NCBI GenBank assembly: GCA_964390545.1
Contig: CAYMJV010000027.1
Coordinates: 1-35,332 of the forward strand
Reading direction: 5' to 3'
Source: CAYMJV01 sp964390545
Lineage (GTDB): Bacteria > Desulfobacterota > BSN033 > UBA1163
DNA: 35,332 nucleotides
Position numbers and translations under genes: made by a program. The notes beneath the pieces were generated by a model. The model had not been told where the DNA came from. It did not search any database and worked only from the letters and a program-made list of their open reading frames with translations. Below are positions 1 to 8,624 of the stretch, one piece after another (position 1 is the first letter of the stretch; the number at the start of each line of letters is the position of its first letter).

Positions 1-87
1 GTAATGAAGTCAGTGGTGGGTGGCCACTTCGTGCCTTTCTTTGTAAAGTATATAAAGCTGAAAAGCCCTAGCCAGCGGATAAAGGTT

Positions 88-114
88 GACCGGCAAGTGC
101 CCTGCAAGCCCCGC
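88..114 (-). repeat. partial copy of a dispersed GC-rich repeat
   Basis: The block containing AAGTGCCCTGCAAGCCCCGC recurs, reverse-complemented and nearly identical, at about 853-880, and in a diverged form at 18290-18320. Only the outer segment of the element is recognisable here. It lies upstream of the first membrane-protein gene, in a stretch (1-180) where I see no gene. Confidence 0.5.
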
Positions 115-180
115 ATTGCCTGCCTGAGGTAGAAGGGGGGGGGATGAAGGGAAGGGGCAACTCGTTTTGAGGAGCAATAG

Positions 181-768
181 ATGGCAATTACCAAGAAACA
201 GCTCGATCTTGCAGGTTGGTGCTCCATCACAAATGCGCTCATTGCCATTCCTTCCCTGGCTATGTCCTGGTTCTTAGAAACTGTCAAAGGGATAGGGCCA
301 AGACTTTCCCAGGCCATATTAACGGTTGTTGGCTTGGGACTGTTTCTATATGTTATCTATTCCTTGAGAAGATTATTAAACGGTCGATTCAAATTCCATG
401 ATGTGGACATCTATATTTCTCTGATGATCTGGGGGAATATCGTTCTGGCCATCCTTAGCCTTTTGTCCCTGGGAACCGGTAAACTGGAATCCTTTATGGA
501 AATTCTAACGGTGGCAGCATTGATTGTCTTCGGGATTCTCTCCATTATGTTTGCCACAAGGCTTCTGCGTCTTGCTGGTAACCTCTATGGTCTTTTAAAA
601 GCATTTTGCTATACCACGATCATGAGTGGAATTTGCCTCGTCACCGTCTTTTTATTGCCGGTAGCCATTCTTGCGGGAGCTGTGGCGGATGTAATCCTTG
701 GAGTCATTTTCTTCAGGGCAGCCGAGCAGACCCCTCAGGATGAGATTCTTAGCGCCCCCATCGAATAG
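181..768 (+). CDS. small multi-pass membrane protein, family not recognised
   Basis: A 195-residue, strongly hydrophobic protein with about five to six predicted membrane segments. Approximate spans are residues 13-32, 42-62, 76-97, 105-125 and 140-175, by eye. The start is supported by GAGGAG at about 170-175, five bases before the ATG. I see no catalytic or binding motif; charged residues are few and mostly at segment ends, which fits a simple integral membrane protein. It stands alone: a repeat element follows its stop and the next gene begins about 160 bases later. A TATAAA at 51-56 could be its -10 box, but the matching -35 is poor. Coding status rests on length, hydrophobic pattern and ribosome-binding site. 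Function unknown. Confidence 0.7.
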   Translation: MAITKKQLDLAGWCSITNALIAIPSLAMSWFLETVKGIGPRLSQAILTVVGLGLFLYVIYSLRRLLNGRFKFHDVDIYISLMIWGNIVLAILSLLSLGTGKLESFMEILTVAALIVFGILSIMFATRLLRLAGNLYGLLKAFCYTTIMSGICLVTVFLLPVAILAGAVADVILGVIFFRAAEQTPQDEILSAPIE

Positions 769-774
769 ATTATT

Positions 775-880
775 GAAGCCCCGCCCTAAAGGGCGAGGCT
801 TCCCGGTAAGGTAGTTTCCTTTTGTATTGTGCCCCTTGGCCCCGTCCCGAAGGGCGGGGCTTGCAGGGCACGTGCCGGCC
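775..880 (-). repeat. dispersed GC-rich repeat with two internal hairpins
   Basis: Two hairpins (around GCCCCGCCCT/AGGGCGAGGC and CCCGTCCCGAAGGGCGGGGC) flank a central piece containing GTAGTTTCCTTTTGTATTGTG. The reverse complement matches 18290-18416 along most of its length, including GGGCACAATA and the ACCTTACCG/ACATTACCG block. A fragment recurs at 88-114. It is non-coding and fills the gap between the first two genes. Confidence 0.65.
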
Positions 881-890
881 AAATGTTTCA

Positions 891-896
891 TATAAT
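891..896 (+). promoter_or_regulatory. candidate -10 box for the HAD phosphatase gene
   Basis: A perfect TATAAT lies 29 bases before the ATG at 926. No convincing -35 is present at 16-18 bases upstream (GCACGT at the 17-base position), so this is a weak call based on one box. Confidence 0.3.
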
Positions 897-925
897 ATAA
901 AAATACCTCATTCCTTCCCTTTTCA

Positions 926-1588
926 ATGAAAATACTAACAGGGAAAGATCAATTCAAATTAGTGGTCTTTGATCTCGATGGGACGCTCACCCGGGAGCGG
1001 TCCATCTGGGAGTATATCCATGTCCGACTGGGAAAGTGGTACGGGTTTGCGGAAGAATATCAAAAGCAATTTTTGGCTGGAAAGATTTCATACGAAGAAT
1101 TTTGTGAGCGTGATGCCCAGGTCTGGAAAGGGATGAAGGTGGAAGAGTTGCTAGAGATTGTTAAGACGGTTCCCTTTCATCCCGGGGCTGAGAAACTGAT
1201 CGCCCATCTTAAACAGAAAGGGTTGAAACTTTCGGTTGTTTCCTCGGGCCTTTCTATTCTTTCCGATTGGGTTCATCAGAAGTATGGCTTTGACTATTCA
1301 GTTTCGAATGACCTTCTCCAGGAAAATGGAGTTTTGACTGGAAAGGTGAAGATTCAAGTCTACTATGATAAAAAGGCAGAGTGGGTGAAAAGGATCCTCG
1401 AAAGGTTTCATGTTAAACCAGAAGAAGTGATCGCCATTGGTGATAGTTTAGGGGATATCGACATGTTTCAGATGGTAGGGTTTTCGATTTCCTTTAACTC
1501 TTCATGTTCCGATCTCGACAAGATCGCCAATGAATGCATCCGGAGTCAGAATTTGGCGGATATTATTTCGAAGTTGCCACTCAAGTAA
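926..1588 (+). CDS. HAD-superfamily phosphatase, SerB-like
   Basis: Predicted cytoplasmic phosphomonoesterase of the haloacid dehalogenase superfamily. Motif I is D16-L-D-G-T (nucleophile D16, acid/base D18). Motif II is the VVSSG block near residues 99-103. Motif IV is the GDSLGDIDMF block near 172-181. The cap between motifs I and II is small and alpha-helical, as in phosphoserine phosphatase and related C1-cap enzymes, and 220 residues is normal for that group. The substrate cannot be assigned from sequence; phosphoserine is only one option. The ATG has no obvious Shine-Dalgarno sequence, but no better in-frame start exists before the DxD motif. The neighbouring PAP2 phosphatase is separated by a repeat, so co-transcription is uncertain. 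Confidence 0.85.
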   Translation: MKILTGKDQFKLVVFDLDGTLTRERSIWEYIHVRLGKWYGFAEEYQKQFLAGKISYEEFCERDAQVWKGMKVEELLEIVKTVPFHPGAEKLIAHLKQKGLKLSVVSSGLSILSDWVHQKYGFDYSVSNDLLQENGVLTGKVKIQVYYDKKAEWVKRILERFHVKPEEVIAIGDSLGDIDMFQMVGFSISFNSSCSDLDKIANECIRSQNLADIISKLPLK

Positions 1589-1638
1589 AAGAAGCATAGG
1601 GCAGAGGGCATAGAGCATAGCGTTAAAACATATGTGAT

Positions 1639-1695
1639 GTAGCGTCGGCATTTATTGTCGACGTCCATTTCGCCCCCAATAAATGGGGGCGCTAC
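1639..1695. repeat. small palindromic repeat (GTAGCG...CGCTAC)
   Basis: A 57-base element with terminal inverted repeats GTAGCG and CGCTAC and an internal hairpin GCCCCCAATAAATGGGGGC. A related sub-repeat reads GTCGGCATTTATTGTCGAC. The form is that of a REP or small MITE element. It separates the HAD and PAP2 genes. Confidence 0.6.
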
Positions 1696-1720
1696 AAATT
1701 TTAACCTGGGCGAATAAAAA

Positions 1721-2257
1721 ATGACTTGGGAACTGAAATTCATGGAGTGGGCAAATGGATGGTGGAGTTCACCGGTTTTGGATTGGGTGATTCCATGGGT
1801 CACTCATCTTGGAAGCCATCTAGCCGTTGTCATCTTTATTATTCTTAGCTGGATCTTAACGAAACAGCGAAGAGTCCTAGGACGTCTTGCCATTCTCTAT
1901 GGAATCCAATCCGGGATCCTTTATGGGCTCAAATTTCTCATTCAACGGCAAAGACCTCTCTATTTCTTGGAGATGGCTTCGAAACTTTCAAAAGGTCCGG
2001 GAGAAATTCTGGATCCGAGTTTTCCCAGCGGCCATGCTCTTTATGCCTTCATGATGGCTACCCTCCTAGCCCACTGGTTTCCAAAATTCCAAGTCATTTT
2101 TTTCCTTCTCGCGGGCTTCATCGGATGGACTCGAATCTATTTAGGCCTTCATTTTCCCACCGACGTCATCGCAGGTGGTCTTCTGGGTTACGGGATCACC
2201 AAACTTTTCCTCTATTGGGCCAGTCCAACTTTAGATAGAACCACAAATCACAAATAA
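1721..2257 (+). CDS. PAP2-family membrane phosphatase
   Basis: Integral membrane acid phosphatase of the PAP2/vanadium haloperoxidase family, which hydrolyses lipid phosphates or pyrophosphates such as phosphatidic acid, phosphatidylglycerol phosphate or undecaprenyl pyrophosphate. All three signature motifs are visible. C1 is K71-x6-R78-P79. C2 is P102-S-G-H105. C3 is T137-R-x5-H144-x3-D148, with catalytic H105 and H144. Four or five membrane helices surround them. The 178-residue length is typical of the short bacterial form. No clear Shine-Dalgarno precedes the ATG; a second in-frame ATG at 1742 would remove seven residues. The substrate is not determinable here. Confidence 0.88.
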   Translation: MTWELKFMEWANGWWSSPVLDWVIPWVTHLGSHLAVVIFIILSWILTKQRRVLGRLAILYGIQSGILYGLKFLIQRQRPLYFLEMASKLSKGPGEILDPSFPSGHALYAFMMATLLAHWFPKFQVIFFLLAGFIGWTRIYLGLHFPTDVIAGGLLGYGITKLFLYWASPTLDRTTNHK

Positions 2258-2278
2258 ACTGATTATCACCCCCACCCT

Positions 2279-2305
2279 CACCCTCCCCCATCGATGGGGA
2301 GGGTG
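2279..2305. repeat. near-perfect palindrome, possible terminator stem
   Basis: CACCCTCCCC is followed by an ATCGAT core and GGGGAGGGTG. This forms a strong stem just after the PAP2 stop codon. No T-run follows, so it could be a repeat unit or a weak transcription terminator. Confidence 0.4.
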
Positions 2306-2344
2306 AAAGAATGGGTCCTTTTGTTGTCCTTTCTGAACGTCCCA

Positions 2345-2373
2345 TTGAACACCGCGGGTCCGTGTGTTATAAA
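2345..2373 (+). promoter_or_regulatory. sigma70-type promoter for the DUF4175/MoxR cluster
   Basis: TTGAAC (2345-2350) and TATAAA (2368-2373) are separated by exactly 17 bases. Transcription would start near 2380, about 20 bases before the GTG start of the DUF4175 gene, leaving its GGAGG (2391-2395) intact. This is the best promoter candidate on the plus strand in the window. Confidence 0.55.
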
Positions 2374-2400
2374 AAATAATAAACGTCTCTGGAGGCAGCG

Positions 2401-5400
2401 GTGACGGCCAAAGAGAGTTTGAATCGCGATTACGGCCTCCTTTTAAGATTTCTTAAGAGCGTATCCCTTCGCCTTCGGTTCTCCATTGCTCTGGAAATTC
2501 TGCTTCTCCTCTCCTGCGGTTTTATTCTCGTCCTCCTGGGAACCCTCTTCACGCTAAAACTTAGGGAAACTTTCCCATACCTGCCTTTCTTCTATGGCCT
2601 CATGGCCATTGTCTTTCTTTGCTCTCTCATCTTTCTGGGGCTGTGGCGAATGGCTTTTAGACCATCCCTCGAACGAGTGGCCAGAGGATTGGAGGAGAAG
2701 TTTCCTCATCTAAGTGATGATGTTACCAATTCCCTTCTGCTTTTTGACCAGATGAGAAGGGGGAAAGGTACCGAACATCTTTCTGAAGGACTCATCGCTG
2801 CCCAAATCCGAAGGACAGCGAATCAGGTTTCTACCATCAAGCCCTGGCACGTTATCAGCCTTAAGAAGGTGTTCAGACATCTTAGACTGTTGATGCCTCT
2901 GATTCTTGCTTTTACGATTGTTCTTCTGTTGGATCCTCACTTCTTAGGTCGCTCCCTTGCGTTAATCCTCCATCCGTTTTCAACGCTGCCCATCAACGAG
3001 ACTTCCCTTTCTGTCGAGCCAAAGGGAGCGACGCTCTTACGTGGGGCTCCCGTAGTGATCAGGGCTGAGGTCAAGGGGAAGGGACCGGACAAGCTTTCCT
3101 TGGCGGTCTGGCCCGAAAACCGGGAAGTGATGAACATGAACATGGAATCGGAAGGGAAGGGTAAGTTCACGTTCCGAATGGATTCAGCCCAATTCTCCTT
3201 CCAATATCAGGCCTATCATGGCCGGGCCGCGTCTCCGGTTTATAACCTCCAGGTTATTGACCCACCCGATGTTGGGAAGTTGAAATTGACTCTCATCCCA
3301 CCTGACTACTCCCGTCTTCCCAAGGAGGTGAGGCTGGAAGGGAATATCGAAGCCTTGAAGGGAACTTTGGTGAATATCGATGCGCAGGCTACCAAGCCTA
3401 TCAAAGAGGGGAAAATTCTATTAGATCAGGGAAACGAGCTCCTCCTTGAAGTGAAGGAAGATCATTTGAGAGGAAGTCTTCTCGTCTTGAATCCCGATCA
3501 TTATTCCTTCAAGCTGAAAGATCATCTTGGATTTGAGAATCCCAATCCAGCTAAATATCAGGTACGTGTGATGCCGGATCAATATCCTGAAGGCAAGATC
3601 ATCAAGCCAGGGCAAGATATTGAGATTTTAGGAGATGAGGTTCTCCCAATTGTTTACACCGCGAGGGACGATTTTGGAGTAACTGCAGTGAGATTAGGTT
3701 ATCAAATGGGGGGAGTAGAACGTTTCATTCCCATGAGAAGTGGAGGCAACGGCAGGTTTCTGGGTCCGGAAACATTCAAATGGGATCTGGGAAGCCTCTC
3801 CCTGACGGCTGGAGATAGGGTGGTCTATTGCTTGGAGGTCTCGGATAACGATACCATCTCCGGTCCTAAGAAAGGTTATTCTCGATCATTCACTTTATCC
3901 GTAAAGGATGAGCGAGCAAGGGCTGCAAAGGAGGGAGAAGAGGTTCAGCACATCGCGGATGCCTTATTAGATCTGTTGGCTGACCAGTTGGAGACCCATA
4001 AGGATCAAGAAGCCCTTTCGAAAGAGATGGATGAGATACTGAAGAGGGTGGATAGGAATCTGGAGAGAATGAGGGATAGGGTTGAGGGATTTGACTTGGA
4101 GGCTTTAAGGCGTAATTTAGAGTCTTTGAAGAACAGGTTGTCTCAAGAGCCGAAGGAGACAGTGACCCAGGAGATAGAGCGGCTTGCCCTTCTGGCGGAG
4201 GAGATAGCCAAGAGGGCCCGAATGAATGAAGTGGAAGCCTTAGCCCGGGAGATGAGAAACCGTCAAAGACGGCTGATTGATTTTATGAAGGAGTTCAAAG
4301 GGCCTCTCAATTCCGAACAGCAGAATGCGGTCATGGAAGAGTTGAAAAAGCTGAGAGAGCTTATCAGCTCTGTCATGGAAGCCCTGGGCAAGATGGCTAC
4401 CCGACTGCCTGAGGAGTTTATCAACAGCCAGGAACTGAGTGGTCTCGATTTTCAGGATCTCTTCAAAGACCTTGAGGAGATGGAGAAGAAATTAATGGCT
4501 GGAGACCTGGCAGGAGCATTGGAAGCGGCCCAAAGAGCCCTTCAGGCTCTTACTGAGATGATGGCTGCCCTGGGAAGGGCTGGGACAATGGCGGGGCAAT
4601 CATCTTCCGATAGACTCCAAGGTGAGATGTCACGACAGACTGGAGAACTGGAGAAAATATTAGCTGAACAGAAGGAGATTCTCAAAGAAACGGAGGGGAT
4701 TGATAGGGGGACGAAACGACGGATCGAGGAGGAGGCGGAAAAAAGGCTCCATCAATCACTTCCTCAGTTGAAAGAGAAACTGGAAGGACTCCGTCGATCC
4801 CTTCAAGCTGAGCAGAGCGATTCAATAGGAGAGTTGGAAGAGCTTCTCAAGGGGAGCAAGTTAGAAAGATTCTCCGAACTGACAAAGGAGTTGGAGAAAG
4901 AACTCTCTGAAAAGCCTGAGGCTCAAGAAGTTATCCGGGAGTTGAGAGAAATAGTAGAGGGCCTCATTCCCAGATCGGAGGAGGTTTTGTCTCCTGATAG
5001 TAAAGAGAAATTTCCTGGTCTTTCCTCAAGGCAGGGAGGTCTGAAAGAGAGGACCGAGGGTTTAAGAAAAACACTGGAGATGCTGGCTCAACTCTTCCCG
5101 GGTATGGATACAGAGATTTTGAACGATTTAAAGGAAGGGGCAGACTTCATGGGGAACGCGTCGGGGAGGTTGCGAGCAGAAGATGCTCCAGGTTCCATAC
5201 CACCAGAGCAGGAGGCCATAAGAAGACTGACCCGTTCTCAGCAGGCGATGCAGCAGATGGCCCAACAGATGGCCATGCGCATGCAGGCGATGCGCTGGGG
5301 TTATCCACTGGCTTATGACCCCAGGCCCGGATGGTATTACGGCCCGTGGGTTCCCATGCCCACCCTTCCCCAGCCTGAGTTGAATCGACCGAGAGAGAGA

Positions 5401-5562
5401 GGCTACACAGGCATCGACAGGGAGGAGTTTGATCCACCCTCAAAAGATGCTTACCAGGTTCCAAAGATCTTTCGAGAGAAGATTCTCGATGCCCTGAAAG
5501 AAGGGGTCCCCTCTTCCTACAAAAGGGAGGTGGAGAGATACTTCAGAGGTCTTGCAGAATGA
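2401..5562 (+). CDS. DUF4175-type membrane-anchored coiled-coil protein
   Basis: A 1053-residue envelope protein. Two membrane segments lie near residues 27-53 and 63-83, with a third near 160-178. A beta-rich, presumably periplasmic region (about 200-500) follows, with repeated Ig-like strands. Residues 510-910 are highly charged and helical (Glu/Lys/Leu/Arg rich), consistent with long coiled coils. The tail is rich in Met, Gln, Pro and Tyr (about 930-1000) and ends in a conserved-looking YKREVERYFRGLAE block. This architecture matches the DUF4175 family often encoded beside MoxR/VWA genes; the name is from memory of that architecture. The start is GTG with GGAGG six bases upstream. The stop overlaps the next ATG, which suggests translational coupling. 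Function unknown, probably a structural or scaffold role. Confidence 0.78.
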   Translation: MTAKESLNRDYGLLLRFLKSVSLRLRFSIALEILLLLSCGFILVLLGTLFTLKLRETFPYLPFFYGLMAIVFLCSLIFLGLWRMAFRPSLERVARGLEEKFPHLSDDVTNSLLLFDQMRRGKGTEHLSEGLIAAQIRRTANQVSTIKPWHVISLKKVFRHLRLLMPLILAFTIVLLLDPHFLGRSLALILHPFSTLPINETSLSVEPKGATLLRGAPVVIRAEVKGKGPDKLSLAVWPENREVMNMNMESEGKGKFTFRMDSAQFSFQYQAYHGRAASPVYNLQVIDPPDVGKLKLTLIPPDYSRLPKEVRLEGNIEALKGTLVNIDAQATKPIKEGKILLDQGNELLLEVKEDHLRGSLLVLNPDHYSFKLKDHLGFENPNPAKYQVRVMPDQYPEGKIIKPGQDIEILGDEVLPIVYTARDDFGVTAVRLGYQMGGVERFIPMRSGGNGRFLGPETFKWDLGSLSLTAGDRVVYCLEVSDNDTISGPKKGYSRSFTLSVKDERARAAKEGEEVQHIADALLDLLADQLETHKDQEALSKEMDEILKRVDRNLERMRDRVEGFDLEALRRNLESLKNRLSQEPKETVTQEIERLALLAEEIAKRARMNEVEALAREMRNRQRRLIDFMKEFKGPLNSEQQNAVMEELKKLRELISSVMEALGKMATRLPEEFINSQELSGLDFQDLFKDLEEMEKKLMAGDLAGALEAAQRALQALTEMMAALGRAGTMAGQSSSDRLQGEMSRQTGELEKILAEQKEILKETEGIDRGTKRRIEEEAEKRLHQSLPQLKEKLEGLRRSLQAEQSDSIGELEELLKGSKLERFSELTKELEKELSEKPEAQEVIRELREIVEGLIPRSEEVLSPDSKEKFPGLSSRQGGLKERTEGLRKTLEMLAQLFPGMDTEILNDLKEGADFMGNASGRLRAEDAPGSIPPEQEAIRRLTRSQQAMQQMAQQMAMRMQAMRWGYPLAYDPRPGWYYGPWVPMPTLPQPELNRPRERGYTGIDREEFDPPSKDAYQVPKIFREKILDALKEGVPSSYKREVERYFRGLAE

Positions 5563-7400
5563 GACAGATAAGAATACAACGTTGTCATTGCGAGCCCGAA
5601 GGGCGCGGCATTTCCACGAAAGGTGTCATTCTGAGCCCTTCACCTCCTGTCACCCTGAGCGTAGCGAAGAATCTCAACAGGTGGCTCAGGATAAACTCCG
5701 CGAAGAATCTCATTGGGCGGCTCAGGCTGAACTCCCCGAAGGACCTCAGGAGATCCTTCGGGCTTTGCCCTCAGGATGACTGCCCAAGAGGTATCCACCA
5801 AAGTGATCTCCGCAATAACAGCCAACATAATTTTTTAGCTTTGTTAGCAGTCACCTTCACAATTCTTCTTGCCTTATTTGTCTTTCCCTCCTTATCCCAG
5901 GCAGCCCCGCGGGAGGTCATCCATTCTCTGACAGAAGAGTTGGAGACATGGAATGTTGAGAAGACCTGGACGGAGGTCAAAGGACTCCTTGATAAGGAAC
6001 CGAAGGATAGCGATCTTCTTGAACTGGCTTCATTAACGGCCTTCTATCGCGGGGATTACCAGGAGGCACAGAAGTTGATGAAGGCTGCTTTAGCCCTTGG
6101 AGGCGAGGATGAGAAGAAGAAAGGCTTTGCTTTATTTTTTGAAGAGACGATTGGAGTTATCGCGCCTTTTAAAAAGTACGAAAGCCCCCACTTCGTCATC
6201 AGTTTAGACGAGAATCAGGATGCTATTCTCGCCGATTACTTCATGGATACCTTGGAGAAGACCTACCAGATCATGGCGGAGAAATATGGGTTCCAGTCTC
6301 AAGAGAAGGTCAGGATTGAGGTCTTTCCTGACGCAAAGGTGTTCTCTTTCGCCTCGACCCTATCTGCCCGGGACATTGAGGTGACGGGAGCTGTGGGGCT
6401 GGCTAAGTTCAATAAGTTGATGGTCCTTTCCCCCAAGGCCTTGGTCTATGGTTATCGCTGGCTCGATGCCATCAGCCATGAGTTTATGCATTACGTGATC
6501 GTCAGGCTGACGGCTAACAAGGCTCCGATCTGGTTTCATGAAGGTCTGGCCAAATACGAAGAAACACGGTGGCGATATGGTTCTTCCTATCTTTCCTCTC
6601 TCTATCAGACGCTTCTGGCACGAGCCCTCGCGGACGGAAAACTGATCACCTTTGGTCGGATGGAACCCTCCTTGATTAAGCTTGAGACGCCGGAGGATGT
6701 TCAGCTGGCCTATGCTCAGGCTGCCTTGGCCATCGATTTCATCATTTCTAGGGTCGGGCATGAAGGGCTTAAAAGGGTCATGACGCGAATGGCTGCTCCA
6801 AGAGAGAGAGGTGCCAGCGAGGCCATCCAGGAAATACTGGGCTTGAAGTTCGATGAGTTTGAAAATCAATGGAAGGAATACCTGGCTTCAAAAGGATTGA
6901 AAGAGGTGAGCGGGGTTCATGTACGCAGATATAAGATAAAGGAAGGAAGGGCTGATGAGGAACGCTTGGATATGAGCGAGATCAAATCAATGCTTTCCCG
7001 AAACAGGGCTCATCTGGGCGATCTACTTAATGAAAGGGGGAGGAGAGAAGCTGCCGTCATGGAATACCGCCGTGCCCTGGCTGACGCCAATGACTCTGTT
7101 CCTGTTATGAATAGGCTTTCGGATGTCCTGATCAGCCTGGGCAAGGACGAGGAAGCCCTGGAGATATTGAAGCGGGCTCAAGAACTCTCTCCTGACCATC
7201 CAAATATCTATACGAATATGGGTAAGATTTATTTGAAGTTCAAGGATTATAAGAGGGCAGAGGAGGCTTTTCAGACCTCGATTCAGCTCAACCCCTTCAA
7301 TCCCGAAATCCACTTTGGTCTGGCCACAGCTCTGGAGGTGCAGGGGAATAAAACCGCAGGTCAGAAGGAGAGGGAAGTCGGGGAAAGACTTATGAGATAG
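5559..7400 (+). CDS. exported gluzincin (peptidase MA-like) with C-terminal TPRs
   Basis: Probable secreted zinc peptidase. H307-E-F-M-H311 is the HExxH metal site and E328 in WFHEGLAKYEE is the likely third ligand, the arrangement of peptidase MA-type gluzincins. Residues 480-610 contain three or four TPR-like helical repeats (for example the NRLSDVLISLGKDEEALEIL block). A hydrophobic signal core at about 92-110 ends in a SQA site near 115. Residues 9-75 are encoded by a dispersed repeat (5583-5780) inserted in frame between the ATG and the signal. No other ATG lies before the signal, so either the fused leader is used or a TTG start near 5840 is. The ATG overlaps the DUF4175 stop. The C-terminal TPRs suggest assembly with envelope partners. 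Confidence 0.8.
   Translation: MRQIRIQRCHCEPEGRGISTKGVILSPSPPVTLSVAKNLNRWLRINSAKNLIGRLRLNSPKDLRRSFGLCPQDDCPRGIHQSDLRNNSQHNFLALLAVTFTILLALFVFPSLSQAAPREVIHSLTEELETWNVEKTWTEVKGLLDKEPKDSDLLELASLTAFYRGDYQEAQKLMKAALALGGEDEKKKGFALFFEETIGVIAPFKKYESPHFVISLDENQDAILADYFMDTLEKTYQIMAEKYGFQSQEKVRIEVFPDAKVFSFASTLSARDIEVTGAVGLAKFNKLMVLSPKALVYGYRWLDAISHEFMHYVIVRLTANKAPIWFHEGLAKYEETRWRYGSSYLSSLYQTLLARALADGKLITFGRMEPSLIKLETPEDVQLAYAQAALAIDFIISRVGHEGLKRVMTRMAAPRERGASEAIQEILGLKFDEFENQWKEYLASKGLKEVSGVHVRRYKIKEGRADEERLDMSEIKSMLSRNRAHLGDLLNERGRREAAVMEYRRALADANDSVPVMNRLSDVLISLGKDEEALEILKRAQELSPDHPNIYTNMGKIYLKFKDYKRAEEAFQTSIQLNPFNPEIHFGLATALEVQGNKTAGQKEREVGERLMR
5583..5780. repeat. dispersed repeat inserted in frame in the peptidase leader
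   Basis: Begins TGTCATTGCGAG, contains CACCCTGAGCGTAGCGAAG and several GAAGAATCTC-type blocks, and ends AGGATGAC, with GTCAT/ATGAC at its ends. This is the text of a widespread bacterial intergenic repeat. It is about 198 bases, equal to 66 codons, and has no stop in the peptidase frame. The translated product is low-complexity and unlike the rest of the protein. Confidence 0.7.
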
Positions 7401-7440
7401 TTTGAAGAACCCCAAATAGGTGCTCTGAGTGCGAATTAAG

Positions 7441-7553
7441 ATTTTTTCGGTAACAATTCTTAGCGATGCGAAACGGCTGCAAATTCGATGTCTGAGCCCA
7501 AAGGGCGAGTTTCGAATTTGCAGTGGAGCAAGCTTTAGAATTGTCGAAAAAAT
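7441..7553. repeat. long imperfect palindrome between peptidase and moxR
   Basis: The outer arms at 7441-7463 (ATTTTTTCGGTAACAATTCT) and 7531-7553 pair with a few mismatches. The inner arms CTGCAAATTCG (7477-7487) and CGAATTTGCAG (7513-7523) pair perfectly. The whole 113-base element could fold as one long hairpin. It occupies most of the gap and probably partly uncouples the MoxR gene from upstream transcription. No mobility gene is present. Confidence 0.6.
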
Positions 7554-7610
7554 ATTTTGAGCAACGAAGAGCAACTATTTAAATGATATCCGGAATTGAT
7601 GAGGTAATCT

Positions 7611-8624
7611 ATGGAAGCAGCAAAGGAATTTCGCGTATCCGATGAGGATCTGGCCCAAGTGGAGGAGATCGGAGGGAAGAAGGCTGAGATTATCACAGAG
7701 ATCAAGAAGGTGATCGTGGGTCAGGATCAGGTTATTGAAGAGATATTGATCGCTCTCTTCTGCCGGGGCCATTGTCTCTTGGTCGGTGTTCCAGGTCTCG
7801 CCAAGACCTTACTCATCTCGACCCTGGCTGGGATCATGGAGCTGGAGTTTAACCGGGTTCAGTTCACTCCAGACCTGATGCCTTCCGATATCACGGGAAC
7901 TGTCATCCTGGAAGAGGAAGCAGGGAGCAAACGCAGGTCTTTCCGTTTTGTGCAGGGTCCCATCTTCACGAACATTCTCCTGGCTGATGAGATCAACCGG
8001 ACACCTCCGAAGACTCAGGCGGCACTTCTTCAGGCCATGCAGGAGTATAAGGTCACTGCAGGAGGCGTGACCTACCCGCTCAACCTTCCTTTCTTTGTCC
8101 TGGCCACTCAGAACCCTATCGAGCAGGAGGGAACTTATCCTCTACCTGAGGCTCAACTTGACCGGTTCATGTTCAACATCGGAATCGATTACCCTCCTTT
8201 CGACCAGGAAATGGAGATCGTCGCCACTACGACCTCTTCTTATCAACCGGTTCTTCGCAAGGCGATCAATGGGGAAAAGATACTGCAAATACAGGAACTG
8301 GTAAGGAGGGTTCCTGCTTCCTCGCATGTGATCGGGTATGCCGTGAACTTGTTACGCTCCTCGAGACCCAAAAGCGTCGAGGCCATCCCTTTTGTGAAGG
8401 AGTGGGTGGAGTGGGGAGCGGGACCGAGGGCAACCCAGCATCTGATTCTGGCTGCCAAAGCCCGGGCTATTATGCAAGGCCGGTACGTCGCTTCGGTTGA
8501 GGACGTGAAGGGAGTCGTTCGTTCTATTCTGAGACACAGGATCATTACAAACTTTAAGGCCCAAGCAGAAGGGACCACCTCACTGGATGTGATTGATCAA
8601 CTTCTGAAAGAGGTCAAACCTTGA
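7611..8624 (+). CDS. moxR: MoxR-family AAA+ ATPase
   Basis: Cytoplasmic AAA+ ATPase of the MoxR family, thought to act as a chaperone that remodels or inserts metal into partner proteins containing VWA domains. The Walker A is GVPGLAKT at residues 59-66, the Walker B is LLADEINR at about 123-130, and the sensor-1 region is ATQNP near 163-167. The 337-residue length is normal and the C-terminal lid is present. GAGGT upstream supports the ATG. Its TGA overlaps the TTG start of the DUF58 gene, the classic MoxR-DUF58 pairing. The VWA proteins encoded next are the obvious candidates for its clients. The substrate and the outcome of ATP hydrolysis in this cluster are not known. Confidence 0.95.
   Translation: MEAAKEFRVSDEDLAQVEEIGGKKAEIITEIKKVIVGQDQVIEEILIALFCRGHCLLVGVPGLAKTLLISTLAGIMELEFNRVQFTPDLMPSDITGTVILEEEAGSKRRSFRFVQGPIFTNILLADEINRTPPKTQAALLQAMQEYKVTAGGVTYPLNLPFFVLATQNPIEQEGTYPLPEAQLDRFMFNIGIDYPPFDQEMEIVATTTSSYQPVLRKAINGEKILQIQELVRRVPASSHVIGYAVNLLRSSRPKSVEAIPFVKEWVEWGAGPRATQHLILAAKARAIMQGRYVASVEDVKGVVRSILRHRIITNFKAQAEGTTSLDVIDQLLKEVKP

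Noticed and set aside
5552..5779. 75-residue open frame on the plus strand over the repeat region
   Set aside because: It is an alternative frame through the dispersed repeat (CHPERSEESQQ-type translation), not a gene.
6360..6869. 169-residue antisense frame inside the peptidase gene
   Set aside because: It lies wholly opposite a well-supported gene with its HExxH motif and has no recognisable domain.
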